Origin: Ideonella alba
Lineage (GTDB): Bacteria > Pseudomonadota > Gammaproteobacteria > Burkholderiales > Burkholderiaceae_C
Assembly (NCBI RefSeq): GCF_018069875.1
Contig: NZ_JAGQDF010000008.1
Span: 62,001-126,000 of the forward strand
Length of the DNA stretch: 64,000 nucleotides
Direction: 5' to 3'
Part shown: positions 26,140 through 34,765 of the stretch, piece after piece
Numbering within the stretch: position 1 is the first letter of the stretch
Layout of the letters: each line of letters begins with the position of its first letter
The notes under the pieces: generated by a model
The model's database searches: none
Told to the model about the DNA's origin: nothing
Seen by the model: only the letters and a program-made list of their open reading frames with translations
Translations under genes and position numbers: made by a program

Positions 26140-26815
26140 CCGCGCGCTGGGCGCCACGCTGCGCGACGCGCTGGAGGTGGAGGGCCACCAGGTGCGCCAC
26201 GCCGCCAGCGTGGCCGAGGCGCGCGCGCTGCTGGCGCATGACAGCCTGCCCGACATGCTGCTGCTCGACCTGGGCCTGCCCGACGGCGATGGCGCCGCGC
26301 TGCTGGCCGAGGTGCGGCGGCGCCACGCCTTCGCGGTCATCGTGATCTCGGCGCGGCAGGACGACGCCGGCAAGATCGGCCTGCTCGACGGCGGCGCCGA
26401 TGACTACCTGGTCAAGCCCTTCGCGCTGGGCGAGCTGCTGGCGCGCATGCGCGTGGCCTGGCGCCACCGCGGCCACGCCGCGACGCCGGTGGTCACGCGC
26501 TACGAGCAGGACGGCCTGCGCGTCGACCTGGCCGCACACCGCGTGCAGCGCCGGCAGGGCGGTGACTGGGCCGACGTGCACCTCACGCCCACCGAGTTCA
26601 ATCTGCTGGCGCGCCTGGTGCGCAACGCCGGCCAGGTGGTCACCCACCGCCAGCTGCTGGCCGATGTCTGGGGCGCCGAGTTCACCGAGCACACCCACTA
26701 CCTGCGCCTGTACATGGGGCAGCTGCGCGCCAAGCTCGAGGACGAGCCCGCCGCGCCGCGCCGCCTGCTGACCGAGCCCGGCGTCGGCTACCGGCTGATG
26801 CCACCGGCCGGCTGA
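26114..26815 (+). CDS. KdpE-like OmpR-family response regulator
   Basis: 233 residues. The receiver domain has acidic residues E7/D8/D9, phosphoacceptor D52 ([10 protein letters not shown]) and the conserved Lys in [13 protein letters not shown] winged-helix OmpR-type DNA-binding domain follows ([33 protein letters not shown] ... [14 protein letters not shown]), closest in style to KdpE. It is translationally coupled to the upstream kinase by a 26-bp overlap. The downstream kup gene, 38 bp away, is its most likely target, though no binding site was identified. Confidence 0.9.
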   Translation: MKVLLVEDDRALGATLRDALEVEGHQVRHAASVAEARALLAHDSLPDMLLLDLGLPDGDGAALLAEVRRRHAFAVIVISARQDDAGKIGLLDGGADDYLVKPFALGELLARMRVAWRHRGHAATPVVTRYEQDGLRVDLAAHRVQRRQGGDWADVHLTPTEFNLLARLVRNAGQVVTHRQLLADVWGAEFTEHTHYLRLYMGQLRAKLEDEPAAPRRLLTEPGVGYRLMPPAG

Positions 26816-26853
26816 GGCGTTCCTTATGCGCTCCTGATGCGCCCGCCCGCACC

Positions 26854-28746
26854 ATGCGGGCCATGGACAAGACCCACGATGCCCACGCGCCCCAACCCCT
26901 GGGCGCCCTGACCCTGGCCGCGATCGGTGTCGTCTTCGGCGACATCGGCACCAGCCCGCTCTACACCGTCAAGGAGATCTTCGGCCCCGGCGGCGTGCCG
27001 CTGGACCACGCCCACCTGGTGGGCGCGGTGTCGGCCATCCTGTGGTCGCTGATGCTGGTGGTGACGCTGAAGTACGTGGTGCTGATCCTGCGCGCCGACA
27101 ACCGCGGCGAGGGCGGCGTGATGGCGCTGACCGCGCTGGCCGCCCATGCGGTGGAAGGCCGCGCGGGGCTGCGCGCCGGCCTGCTGGTGCTGGGCCTGTT
27201 CGGCGCCACGCTGTTCTACGGCGACAGCATCATCACCCCGGCGATCTCGGTGCTGGGTGCGATGGAGGGCCTGGAGGTGCTGGCGCCCTCGCTGCACGAC
27301 TGGATCGTGCCGCTGAGCCTGCTGGTGCTGGTGGCCCTGTTCGCGGTGCAACGCTTCGGCACCGCGGTGGTCGGCCGCGCTTTCGGCCCGGTGATCGTGC
27401 TGTGGTTCCTGGTGCTGGCCGTCAGCGGCCTGCACCAGGTGCTGCAGCAGCCCGCCATCCTGGCCGCGCTGGACCCGCGCCAGGCCGCCAGCTTCCTGAT
27501 CGACCGCGGCCCCGGCGTGCTGCTGGCGGTGGGCGCGATCGTGCTGGCGCTGACCGGCGCCGAGGCGCTGTACGCCGACATGGGCCACTTCGGCCGCCGC
27601 CCGATCCAGCTGGCCTGGAGCGCGCTGGTGCTGCCGGCGCTGGCGCTGAACTACCTGGGCCAGGGCGCGCTGCTGATGCGTGACCCCGGCGCGCTGGAGA
27701 ACCCCTTCTTCCGCCTCTTCCCGGAACCGCTGCTGCTGCCGGCGCTGGTGCTGGCCACGCTGGCGGCCATCATCGCCTCGCAGGCGGTGATCTCGGGCGC
27801 CTACTCGATGACGCGCCAGGCCATCCAGCTGGGCTACCTGCCGCGCATGCGCATCCACCACACCTCGGCCGCCACCTCGGGCCAGATCTACCTGCCGGGT
27901 GTGAACTGGCTGCTGCTGCTGGGCGTGCTGGCGGCGGTGCTGCACTTCGGCAGCTCGTCGGCGCTGGCCTCGGCCTACGGCATCGCGGTGACGCTGACCA
28001 TGCTGATCACCACGCTGATGACCTTCTTCGTCGTGCGCCACGCCTGGCGGCTGCCGGCGCCGCTGGCCTGGGGCGCCACCGCCTTCTTCCTGGCGGTGGA
28101 CGCGCTGCTGGTGGCCGGCTGTGCGGTCAAGCTGTTCGACGGCGGCTGGTTCCCGCTGGCCATGGGCGGCGCGCTGTTCCTGCTGATGAGCACCTGGGCC
28201 CGCGGCCGCGCGCTGATGGTGCGCAGCATCCGCGCCGACGGCCTGGCGCTGGACGACTTCCTGCGCCACCTCGACACCGGCGCGGTGCCGCGTGCCAGCC
28301 GCACCGCGGTCTACGCGGTGGCCGACCCGGCCACCGTGCCGCAGGCGCTGCTGCACAACCTGAAGCACAACCAGGTGCTGCACGAGCGCAACCTGATCCT
28401 GACCGTGCGCTTCACCGACACGCCGGTGGTGGCGGACGCGCAGCGCGCCGAGGTGGAGCCGCTGGTGCCGGGCTTCTGGCGCGTGACGCTGCGCTTCGGC
28501 TTCATGGAGACGCCCGACGTGCCCGCGGCCCTGCAGTGCTGCGCCGCCCAGGGCCTGCCGGTGCCGGTGTTCGAGACCAGCTTCTTCCTCAGCCGCGAGA
28601 CGGTGGTGCCCACCGACGGCGCCGGCATGGCGCGCTGGCGCGAGAAGCTCTTCGCCTGGATGAGCCGCAACGCCGGCAGCGCCGCCAGCTACTTCCGCCT
28701 GCCGGACAACGCCGTGGTGGAGCTGGGTACGCGGGTGCAGATCTGA
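26854..28746 (+). CDS. kup: low-affinity potassium transporter Kup
   Basis: 630 residues (627 if the second ATG at 26863 is used), the normal Kup size. It is an inner-membrane K+/H+ symporter with about 12 helices. The family N-terminus [19 protein letters not shown] is clear, as are [27 protein letters not shown] and [14 protein letters not shown]. The C-terminal ~150 residues are a cytoplasmic domain ([28 protein letters not shown]). It sits directly after the KdpD/KdpE-like genes in the same direction and before a potassium channel-type gene, which makes a potassium/osmotic cluster. Confidence 0.95.
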   Translation: MRAMDKTHDAHAPQPLGALTLAAIGVVFGDIGTSPLYTVKEIFGPGGVPLDHAHLVGAVSAILWSLMLVVTLKYVVLILRADNRGEGGVMALTALAAHAVEGRAGLRAGLLVLGLFGATLFYGDSIITPAISVLGAMEGLEVLAPSLHDWIVPLSLLVLVALFAVQRFGTAVVGRAFGPVIVLWFLVLAVSGLHQVLQQPAILAALDPRQAASFLIDRGPGVLLAVGAIVLALTGAEALYADMGHFGRRPIQLAWSALVLPALALNYLGQGALLMRDPGALENPFFRLFPEPLLLPALVLATLAAIIASQAVISGAYSMTRQAIQLGYLPRMRIHHTSAATSGQIYLPGVNWLLLLGVLAAVLHFGSSSALASAYGIAVTLTMLITTLMTFFVVRHAWRLPAPLAWGATAFFLAVDALLVAGCAVKLFDGGWFPLAMGGALFLLMSTWARGRALMVRSIRADGLALDDFLRHLDTGAVPRASRTAVYAVADPATVPQALLHNLKHNQVLHERNLILTVRFTDTPVVADAQRAEVEPLVPGFWRVTLRFGFMETPDVPAALQCCAAQGLPVPVFETSFFLSRETVVPTDGAGMARWREKLFAWMSRNAGSAASYFRLPDNAVVELGTRVQI

Positions 28747-28827
28747 GCGGCCTCCTGGGTCGCGCCCCGGCCCGAGCTCCAGCCCGCGGGCATCCCGGCC
28801 CCTGACCTGCGGCGCTATGCTGGCGGG

Positions 28828-29679
28828 ATGCCCGCTCCCACCCCCGCACGCGAGCCCGGCCGCCCCGACACCGGCTGGCGCCTGCGCCTGTACACCATCA
28901 TCTTCGAGGCCGACACCCGCGCCGGCCGCGCCTTCGACATCGCGCTGATCGCCCTGATCCTGCTCAGCGTGGCGGTGGTGGTGCTCGACAGCGTCGAGTC
29001 CATCCACCAGCGCTACGCCGCCGTCTTCACGGTGCTGGAGTGGAGCTTCACGCTGGTCTTCACGCTGGAGTACCTGGCCCGCCTGGCCTGCGTGCGCCAC
29101 CCGTGGGTGTATGCGCGCAGCGCCTTCGGCATCATCGACCTGCTGGCGGTGCTGCCCACCTACCTGGCCTTCTTCTTTCCGGGGTTGCATGCGCTGCTGG
29201 ACGTGCGGGTGCTGCGCCTGCTGCGGGTGTTCCGGATCTTCAAGCTGGGCGCCTACGTGGCCGAGTACGGCGCGCTGGGCCGGGCGCTGTGGCTGTCGCG
29301 GCGCAAGATCCTCGTCTTCCTGTCCTTCGTGCTGATGGTGGTGCTGGTGATGGGCACGCTGATGTACGTGGTGGAGGGGCCGGCCAATGGCTTCACCAGC
29401 GTGCCCACCGGCGTGTACTGGGCGATCACCACGATGACCACCGTGGGCTTCGGCGACATCACGCCCAAGACCGACCTGGGCCGGCTGATCGCCTCGGTGA
29501 TGATGCTGCTGGGCTGGGGCACGCTGGCGGTGCCCACCGGCATCGTCAGCGCCGAGTTCACCGCCCAGCGCCTGGAGCCCACCACCCGCACCTGCCCCGA
29601 GTGCCTCAGCGAGGGCCACCTGGCCACCGCGCGCTTCTGCCGCGACTGCGGCGCCACGCTGCCGCCCTACCAGCGCTGA
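28828..29679 (+). CDS. six-helix voltage-gated potassium channel-type ion transporter with zinc ribbon tail
   Basis: 283 residues. S1-S6 segments are recognisable: S4 with regularly spaced arginines in DVRVLRLLRVFRIFKLG, and a pore loop with the K+ selectivity filter TTVGFGD. It fits the bacterial Kv-like ion transporter family (~270 residues). After S6 there is a short cytoplasmic tail with two CxxC knuckles, CPECLSEGHLATARFCRDCG, a probable zinc ribbon. It follows kup in the same orientation after 81 bp. Confidence 0.9.
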   Translation: MPAPTPAREPGRPDTGWRLRLYTIIFEADTRAGRAFDIALIALILLSVAVVVLDSVESIHQRYAAVFTVLEWSFTLVFTLEYLARLACVRHPWVYARSAFGIIDLLAVLPTYLAFFFPGLHALLDVRVLRLLRVFRIFKLGAYVAEYGALGRALWLSRRKILVFLSFVLMVVLVMGTLMYVVEGPANGFTSVPTGVYWAITTMTTVGFGDITPKTDLGRLIASVMMLLGWGTLAVPTGIVSAEFTAQRLEPTTRTCPECLSEGHLATARFCRDCGATLPPYQR

Positions 29680-29761
29680 GGGCGGCTCGCCCCGGCGTTT
29701 TCCGGGCTGGAATCGCCGTCGGGGCGGCGGTACATTCGGCTGCATCCCGAGCCCGCCGACG

Positions 29762-30967
29762 ATGAGGAACGCCCCCGACCGCCCCTTCTTTGCCGACCGC
29801 CTGCAGATCGTCGAGCTGGCGCGGCGGCGCTACTTCGAGGATGGGGTGTCGCCGGCGGGCGTCGTCAGCGAGGCGGTGTTCCAGTCCTGGGCACGCTGCC
29901 AGCGCCTGCATGACGGCCCGCACCGCGCCGTCGAGTTCCAGCCGGTGACCGAAAGCCGCACCCGCCTGGCCCTGCAGCGCAACCGCCACCTGCATGACGC
30001 CTGGCAGGCCGAGCTGCCGCAGCTGCAGCGCCTGCTGGGCACCACCAGCTGCGCCGCCATGCTGACCGACGGCAGCGGCGTGATGATCGGTGCCACCTGC
30101 GCCGGCCGTCCGCACGAGCACCTGATCCCGGTGGCCGCCCGCCTGGGTGTCGACCTGTCCGAGGAGGCGGTGGGCACCACCGCGCCCGGCGTGGTGGTGC
30201 GCACCGGCGCGCCGGTCAGCGTGATCGGCGCCGAGCATTTCTTCGACGGCGTGCGTCAGATGCACTGCGCCGCGGTGCCGATCCGCGATACCCAGGGCCG
30301 GCTGGCTGGCGTGCTCGACATCTCCAGCGAGGCGATCGCCTTCGGCTTCGACGCGGCGACCGTGGTCGGCCACCTCGCCGGCGCGATCGAGAACCGCCTG
30401 CTGCTGGCCCAGGCCGGCGAGCACCTGGTGCTGCGCCTGCAGGTGGCGCTGCCGCTGCTGGAGTCGTCGGCCGCCGGTCTGCTGGGCATCGACAGCCAGG
30501 GCCGTGTGGCCTGGCTCAATGGCCAGGCGGCGCGCCTGCTGGGGCAGCCCGAGCGTGCGCCGCAGTCCGAGCCGCTGCAGGCCGAGTCGGTGCTGGGCCA
30601 GACGCTGGACGCGCTGACCGCGCTGCCCAGCCACGTGGCCAGCCCCCTGCCGCTGCCCAGTGGTCTGGTGCTGTGGGCGCGCAGCGAGGGGCGCGGCGAG
30701 ACCCGCCCACGCGGCTGGGTCAACCTGGCCTGGTCGGCGCCGCCCGCGGAACAAACCCCGGCCCCGGCCGAGGCGGCCGCACCCGCTGAGGCGCAGGCGC
30801 CAACCGCCACGGCCAGGGCCACGGTGCGCGATGCCCAGGGCGAGCTGCTGCAGCGCACCCTGCAGGCCTGCGGCGGCAACCTCTCCGAGGCCGCCCGGGT
30901 GCTGGGCGTGTCACGCGGCTGGGTTTACCGCCGCCTGCCCTCCGGCGGCGACCTCACCAGCCATTGA
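29762..30967 (+). CDS. AcoR-like GAF/Fis-HTH regulator lacking the AAA+ domain
   Basis: 401 residues. The N-terminal ~200 residues match the AcoR-type sensor: FQSWARCQR, a GAF domain with HEHLIPVAARLGVDLSEEAVGTTAPG, and CAAVPIRDTQGRLAGVLDIS. A PAS-like segment follows (LLGIDSQGRVAWLNGQAARLLG), then a low-complexity Pro/Ala/Glu linker, and a Fis-type HTH at the end (LLQRTLQACGGNLSEAARVLGVSRGWVYRRL). The AAA+ domain with GAFTGA needed for sigma-54 activation is missing, so it probably acts as a conventional regulator. It is convergent with the cytochrome/PQQ dehydrogenase genes, overlapping by 14 bp, and is a candidate regulator of them. Confidence 0.8.
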   Translation: MRNAPDRPFFADRLQIVELARRRYFEDGVSPAGVVSEAVFQSWARCQRLHDGPHRAVEFQPVTESRTRLALQRNRHLHDAWQAELPQLQRLLGTTSCAAMLTDGSGVMIGATCAGRPHEHLIPVAARLGVDLSEEAVGTTAPGVVVRTGAPVSVIGAEHFFDGVRQMHCAAVPIRDTQGRLAGVLDISSEAIAFGFDAATVVGHLAGAIENRLLLAQAGEHLVLRLQVALPLLESSAAGLLGIDSQGRVAWLNGQAARLLGQPERAPQSEPLQAESVLGQTLDALTALPSHVASPLPLPSGLVLWARSEGRGETRPRGWVNLAWSAPPAEQTPAPAEAAAPAEAQAPTATARATVRDAQGELLQRTLQACGGNLSEAARVLGVSRGWVYRRLPSGGDLTSH

Positions 30968-31298
30968 CGCTGCCGATGTACAGCCAGATCGACTCCATCG
31001 TCTCTGGCTTGACGATGCCGCCCCAGGCGGGCATCTGGCGCTTGCCGTTCGTCACCGACTGGATGAAGCGCTCCTTCTCGTCCTTCGGAAAGGTCCGCAG
31101 GTCGAAGTAGGCGCTGCTGGTGACGGCCAGGTTGATGCCGTGGCAGCGGGCGCAGGTGCTGGTGTAGGCGCGGCGGCCGGCCTCGGCGCTCGGCACGGCC
31201 GGCGCGGCGGACGCCGCAGGCACCGCCGAGGCGGCCTCCTGCGCTTGCAGCGGGGCGGCCGCCGTCAGTGCGGCAGCCAGGATCAGCGCACGCGTCAT
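30954..31298 (-). CDS. periplasmic c-type cytochrome, partner of the PQQ alcohol dehydrogenase
   Basis: 114 residues with a signal peptide (MTRALILAAALTAAAPLQA) and a low-complexity Ala/Pro/Ser spacer. A single heme c site is present, C49-x2-C52-H53 (CARCHG), with M89 in KRQMPAWGG as the likely axial ligand. The start overlaps the stop of the dehydrogenase gene as ATGA, so the two are translationally coupled. It most likely accepts electrons from the reduced PQQ enzyme and passes them to the respiratory chain. Confidence 0.85.
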   Translation of the reverse strand: MTRALILAAALTAAAPLQAQEAASAVPAASAAPAVPSAEAGRRAYTSTCARCHGINLAVTSSAYFDLRTFPKDEKERFIQSVTNGKRQMPAWGGIVKPETMESIWLYIGSVNGW

Positions 31299-32995
31299 CG
31301 GGGCAGCGCAAAGGTCCACAGCGAGCTGCCGGCCGGCACGTTGGCCAGCTCGGCATCGCCCGACAGCGCGCCATACACCGTGGCCGCACCGCTGGTCACC
31401 GTGATGTACTGGCGGCCGTCCTTCTCCCAGGTGATGGGCAGGCCCGAGATGCCCGAGCCGGTCTGGAAGCTCCACAGCTCCCGGCCGTTCGCCGCGTCAT
31501 AGGCCTTGAACTGGCCGGTCTGCGTGCCGGTGAAGACCAGGCCCGGTGCGGTGGTCAGCACGCCGGCCCAGTTGGGCGACTTCAGCAGCACCTCCCAGGC
31601 CTTCTTGCCGGTGATGGGGTTCCAGGCCACCAGCGCGCCGCGGTGGCCGTCGGCCGGCGCGACGAAGCCTTGCAGCTCCAGGCCCAGCCACCAGTTCGGG
31701 CCGCCCGGGCGCTCCTGCCTGGTGTAGCGGACCTTCATGCCCAGGTCCACGGTGTTGAAGAAGGCCAGCTGGCGCTTCGGGTCGAAGCTCATCGGCATCC
31801 AGTTCTTGCCCCCATAGGCGCTGGGCCACACCTCGACCGCCTCGGCCATCTCGGGGTTCCTGCGCACCGACTCGGTCATCGCGGTGGGCACCGGGCGGCC
31901 GGTTTTCATGTCCACGCCGCTGGCCCAGTTGATGGTGCGGGCGAACGGGTCGGCCTTCAGCAGCTGGCCGTTGCGGCGGTCCAGCACGTAGAAGAAGCCG
32001 TTGCGGTTGGCCTGCATCAGGACCTTGGTGGCCTGCCCATTGATGGGCAGCTCGGCCAGCACCAGCTCATTGGCGCCGTCGTAGTCGAAGGGGTCGGCGG
32101 GCGAGAACTGGTAGTGCCAGGCGATCTCGCCGGTGGACGGGCGCAGCGCCAGCACCGAGCCGGTGTAGAGGCTGTCGCCGCCGCGCATCGCAGCGTTCCA
32201 GGGCGCGCCATTGCCCACGCCCCAGTAGACCAGGTCCAGGTCGGGGTCGTAGGTGCCGGTCAGCCAGGTGGGGCCGCCGCCGGTTTCGGCCATGCCGGGG
32301 GCCCAGGTCTCGGCCCCCTTGTCGCTGCCGGCGGCGGTGGTCCAGCGGTGCCACTTGCGTGCGCCCGTCTTCAGGTCCCAGCCGTCCAGGAAGCCGCGCG
32401 TGCCGTACTCGCCGCCCGAGATGCCGGTGATCAGCGTGTCGCCGGCAATCAGCGGCGCATGGGTCATGCTGTAGCCCTGCTTGTAGTCGGCCGCCTTGAC
32501 CTTCCAGAGCTGCTTGCCGTCGGCCATGTTGATGGCCACCACATGGGCGTCCAGCGTGGTGCGGTAGAGCACGCCGTTGAGGGCCGCCAGGCCGCGCGAC
32601 TGGATGCCGCAGCACAGGTAGCCGTTGATGTCGGCCGGCAGCTCGATCGGCGTCTTCCACTTCTGGCGGCCGGTGATCGGGTCCAGCGCCAGGGTGTGGG
32701 AATGCGTGGCGAGGTACATCACGCCATTGATCAGCAGCGGCTGGCTGGAGGCGTTGGCCGAGTTGTCCAGGCTGAGGTTCCAGACCGGCACCAGCCGGCC
32801 CACGTTGGCCGGCGTGACCTGCGCCAGCGTGCTGTGGCGCTGCTGGCCCCAGCCCATGCCGTAGGTGCTGACGTCGGCCGGCGTGGCGGCGTCCTGGCGC
32901 AGGTCGGCCAGGGTCTGCGCTGTCGCCGGGGCGGCGGACAGGGCGATCAGCGCTGCGATCAGGGCGGCGGCGATCGGGGTTCGGGTGGCTTGCAT
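31295..32995 (-). CDS. periplasmic PQQ-dependent alcohol dehydrogenase, probably lanthanide-type
   Basis: 566 residues from the ATG at 32995, with a signal peptide (ending AAPATAQ). It is an eight-bladed quinoprotein without a C-terminal heme domain (type I). The adjacent cysteines C128-C129 (GYLCCG) form the unusual disulfide over PQQ. Metal ligands by family alignment are E196 (ISGGEYGTRG), N262 (GVGNGAPWN), catalytic D304 and D306 in DPFDYDGANE. The second Asp, two residues after the catalytic one, marks enzymes that use lanthanides (XoxF, PedH) rather than calcium. It oxidises primary alcohols; the exact substrate is not clear. It forms an operon with the cytochrome c gene. Confidence 0.9.
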   Translation of the reverse strand: MQATRTPIAAALIAALIALSAAPATAQTLADLRQDAATPADVSTYGMGWGQQRHSTLAQVTPANVGRLVPVWNLSLDNSANASSQPLLINGVMYLATHSHTLALDPITGRQKWKTPIELPADINGYLCCGIQSRGLAALNGVLYRTTLDAHVVAINMADGKQLWKVKAADYKQGYSMTHAPLIAGDTLITGISGGEYGTRGFLDGWDLKTGARKWHRWTTAAGSDKGAETWAPGMAETGGGPTWLTGTYDPDLDLVYWGVGNGAPWNAAMRGGDSLYTGSVLALRPSTGEIAWHYQFSPADPFDYDGANELVLAELPINGQATKVLMQANRNGFFYVLDRRNGQLLKADPFARTINWASGVDMKTGRPVPTAMTESVRRNPEMAEAVEVWPSAYGGKNWMPMSFDPKRQLAFFNTVDLGMKVRYTRQERPGGPNWWLGLELQGFVAPADGHRGALVAWNPITGKKAWEVLLKSPNWAGVLTTAPGLVFTGTQTGQFKAYDAANGRELWSFQTGSGISGLPITWEKDGRQYITVTSGAATVYGALSGDAELANVPAGSSLWTFALPR

Positions 32996-33238
32996 CGGGG
33001 GTCTCCTGGCCTGGGCAATGGGCGCCAGGGTAGGGCGGCCGGGCCTCGTCGCACCAACCCGTGCCAACCCTAGTGCCTGGTTGTCCCGTTTCGCGACGAT
33101 CGCCCCGCGCGCAATCCGAGCGCCGGGCGCGGTGCGCGCGCCACAGCGGCATGACAAGGTGGCGCGATGCCACCGCTCGTCATCGCCGTGACACCGCGCA
33201 GGGCCGACGATGCGGGCCTTCTCCCCAAGGAGCCCCGC

Positions 33239-34051
33239 ATGGACTTCAGCAGCCTTCACCAATTCCTCAGCACCACCGTCGCCGAACTGGCGATCAAGGT
33301 GCTGGCCTCGCTGGCCTTCTGGGTCATCGGCCGCTGGCTGATCGGCCGCGTGGTCGGCATGATCCAGGCGGCGATGGGCCGCAACCACGTCGACCCCACG
33401 CTGACCAAGTACCTGGGCAACATCGTCGCGGTGGCGCTGAACATCGCCCTGGTGCTGGGCATCCTGGGCTACTTCGGCATCCAGACCACCTCCTTCGCGG
33501 CGCTGCTGGCCGGCGCCGGCGTGGCCATCGGCGCGGCCTGGAGCGGCATGCTGGGCAACTTCGCTGCCGGCGCCTTCATGCTGGTGCTGCGGCCCTTCAA
33601 GGTGGGCGACTTCGTCAGCGTGGGCGGCGTGCTGGGCACGGTGCGCGAACTGGGCCTGTTCGCCACCACCATCGTCACGCCCGACAACGTGATGACCCTG
33701 GTGGGCAACGGCAAGATCTTCGGCGACACGCTGCAGAACTTCAGCGCGCTGCCGGTGCGCCGCGTCGAGCGCACCGCGCAGCTGGCGGTGGGCGTGGACC
33801 CGCTGGACGCCGTCGCCCGCCTGAAGGCCGCGGTGGCCGCCATCCCCAACGTGTCCACCGAGCAGCCGCCCGAGGTTTCGCTGCTGGACATGAACCTCAA
33901 CGGCTGCGTGATCGCGGTGCGCCCCTACTGCGCCAACGAGCACTACTGGCAGGTCTTTTTCGACACCAACGAGGCCATCGTGCGCACCGCGCAGCAGGCC
34001 GGCTGGCCGGCGCCCACGCCCTCGCAGATCACCCGCATCGTCCAGGCCTGA
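33239..34051 (+). CDS. small mechanosensitive channel, MscS family
   Basis: 270 residues from the ATG at 33239, which has a perfect AAGGAG 5 bp upstream; the frame is open upstream but unsupported. It resembles E. coli MscS in size. Transmembrane helices lie in the first ~115 residues, including the pore-lining Gly/Ala-rich TM3 (LLAGAGVAIGAAWSGMLGNFAAGAFMLV), then the beta domain (RPFKVGDFVSVGGVLGTVRELGLFATTI) and the C-terminal alpha/beta domain. It releases solutes on hypo-osmotic shock. The neighbourhood (kup, K+ channel) also concerns osmotic balance. Confidence 0.92.
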   Translation: MDFSSLHQFLSTTVAELAIKVLASLAFWVIGRWLIGRVVGMIQAAMGRNHVDPTLTKYLGNIVAVALNIALVLGILGYFGIQTTSFAALLAGAGVAIGAAWSGMLGNFAAGAFMLVLRPFKVGDFVSVGGVLGTVRELGLFATTIVTPDNVMTLVGNGKIFGDTLQNFSALPVRRVERTAQLAVGVDPLDAVARLKAAVAAIPNVSTEQPPEVSLLDMNLNGCVIAVRPYCANEHYWQVFFDTNEAIVRTAQQAGWPAPTPSQITRIVQA

Positions 34052-34073
34052 TGCGCGCCTGAGGCACGCCTGA

Positions 34074-34553
34074 TCAGCGCTGCGCGGCCTCCAGCAGCCG
34101 CGCCACCACCTCGCCGCCCACCGCGCCGTGCGGGTCCAGCCGGGCCAGCCGGGCCAGCAGCGCGCGGGCCTCGTCGGTGTCGCCGCTGCGCAGCCGGATG
34201 AAGGCCAGCGCCTTCAGCGTGAACAGCCAGAAGCGGCGCGGGCCGTGGTCGGCCGGGCCGTCCAGCGCCTGCACATCGCGCCAGTCGGGCGGCAGCGCGG
34301 CCTGGCGCGCGGCCTCGGCCAGGCCGGCACGCGCGGCGCGCTCGGCCAGCGCGAATTCACGCCGGCCGGCATGGTGCTTGTAGAGCAGGTAGTACACGGC
34401 CAGCGCCTGCGGCGCACAGGCCTGCGCCGCCCACAGCCGGCTGGCGCGCTCGGCGGCCGGTGCCTCGCGGGCTTCGCGCAGCAGGGGCTGCAGCGCGGCG
34501 GGCACCTCGCTGCCGAAGAAGGCCTCGCTGGCCTCGCCGGTGAACAGGTTCAT
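34074..34553 (-). CDS. hypothetical helical (TPR-like) protein
   Basis: 159 residues from MNLFTGEAS at 34553; the frame continues upstream, but that part is Gly-rich and unlike coding sequence. It is mostly alpha-helical, with helix pairs such as AVYYLLYKHHAGRREFALAERAARAGLAEAAR and FWLFTLKALAFIRLRSGDTDEARALLARLARLDPHGAVGG, the latter typical of a TPR unit. No catalytic motif or signal peptide. It converges on mscS and is divergent from the next secreted protein. Function unknown. Confidence 0.65.
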   Translation of the reverse strand: MNLFTGEASEAFFGSEVPAALQPLLREAREAPAAERASRLWAAQACAPQALAVYYLLYKHHAGRREFALAERAARAGLAEAARQAALPPDWRDVQALDGPADHGPRRFWLFTLKALAFIRLRSGDTDEARALLARLARLDPHGAVGGEVVARLLEAAQR

Positions 34554-34765
34554 GCAGGTCTCGTGGGGGTTGAGGGCGGTTGCCAAGCACGGGCAATGCC
34601 AGGCCGCCCGCCCTGGGGGCGCGCACCTGCAGGCCTGTCGGGACCCCGACAAACCGCCGCCGCCCCCACGCAGCTTGTGCTGGCGCAAGCCGGCGCAAGC
34701 TCGGGATGGCGTTGCCGGTGCCGCGGGCTTAGCGTCAGGGCATGGTTCATTCGCTGGAGTTCACG

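Noticed and set aside
26824-29745. A 973-codon minus-strand frame opposite kup and the ion channel
   Set aside because: Shadow of two well-supported membrane protein genes; composition is His/Gln/Arg-rich without any domain.
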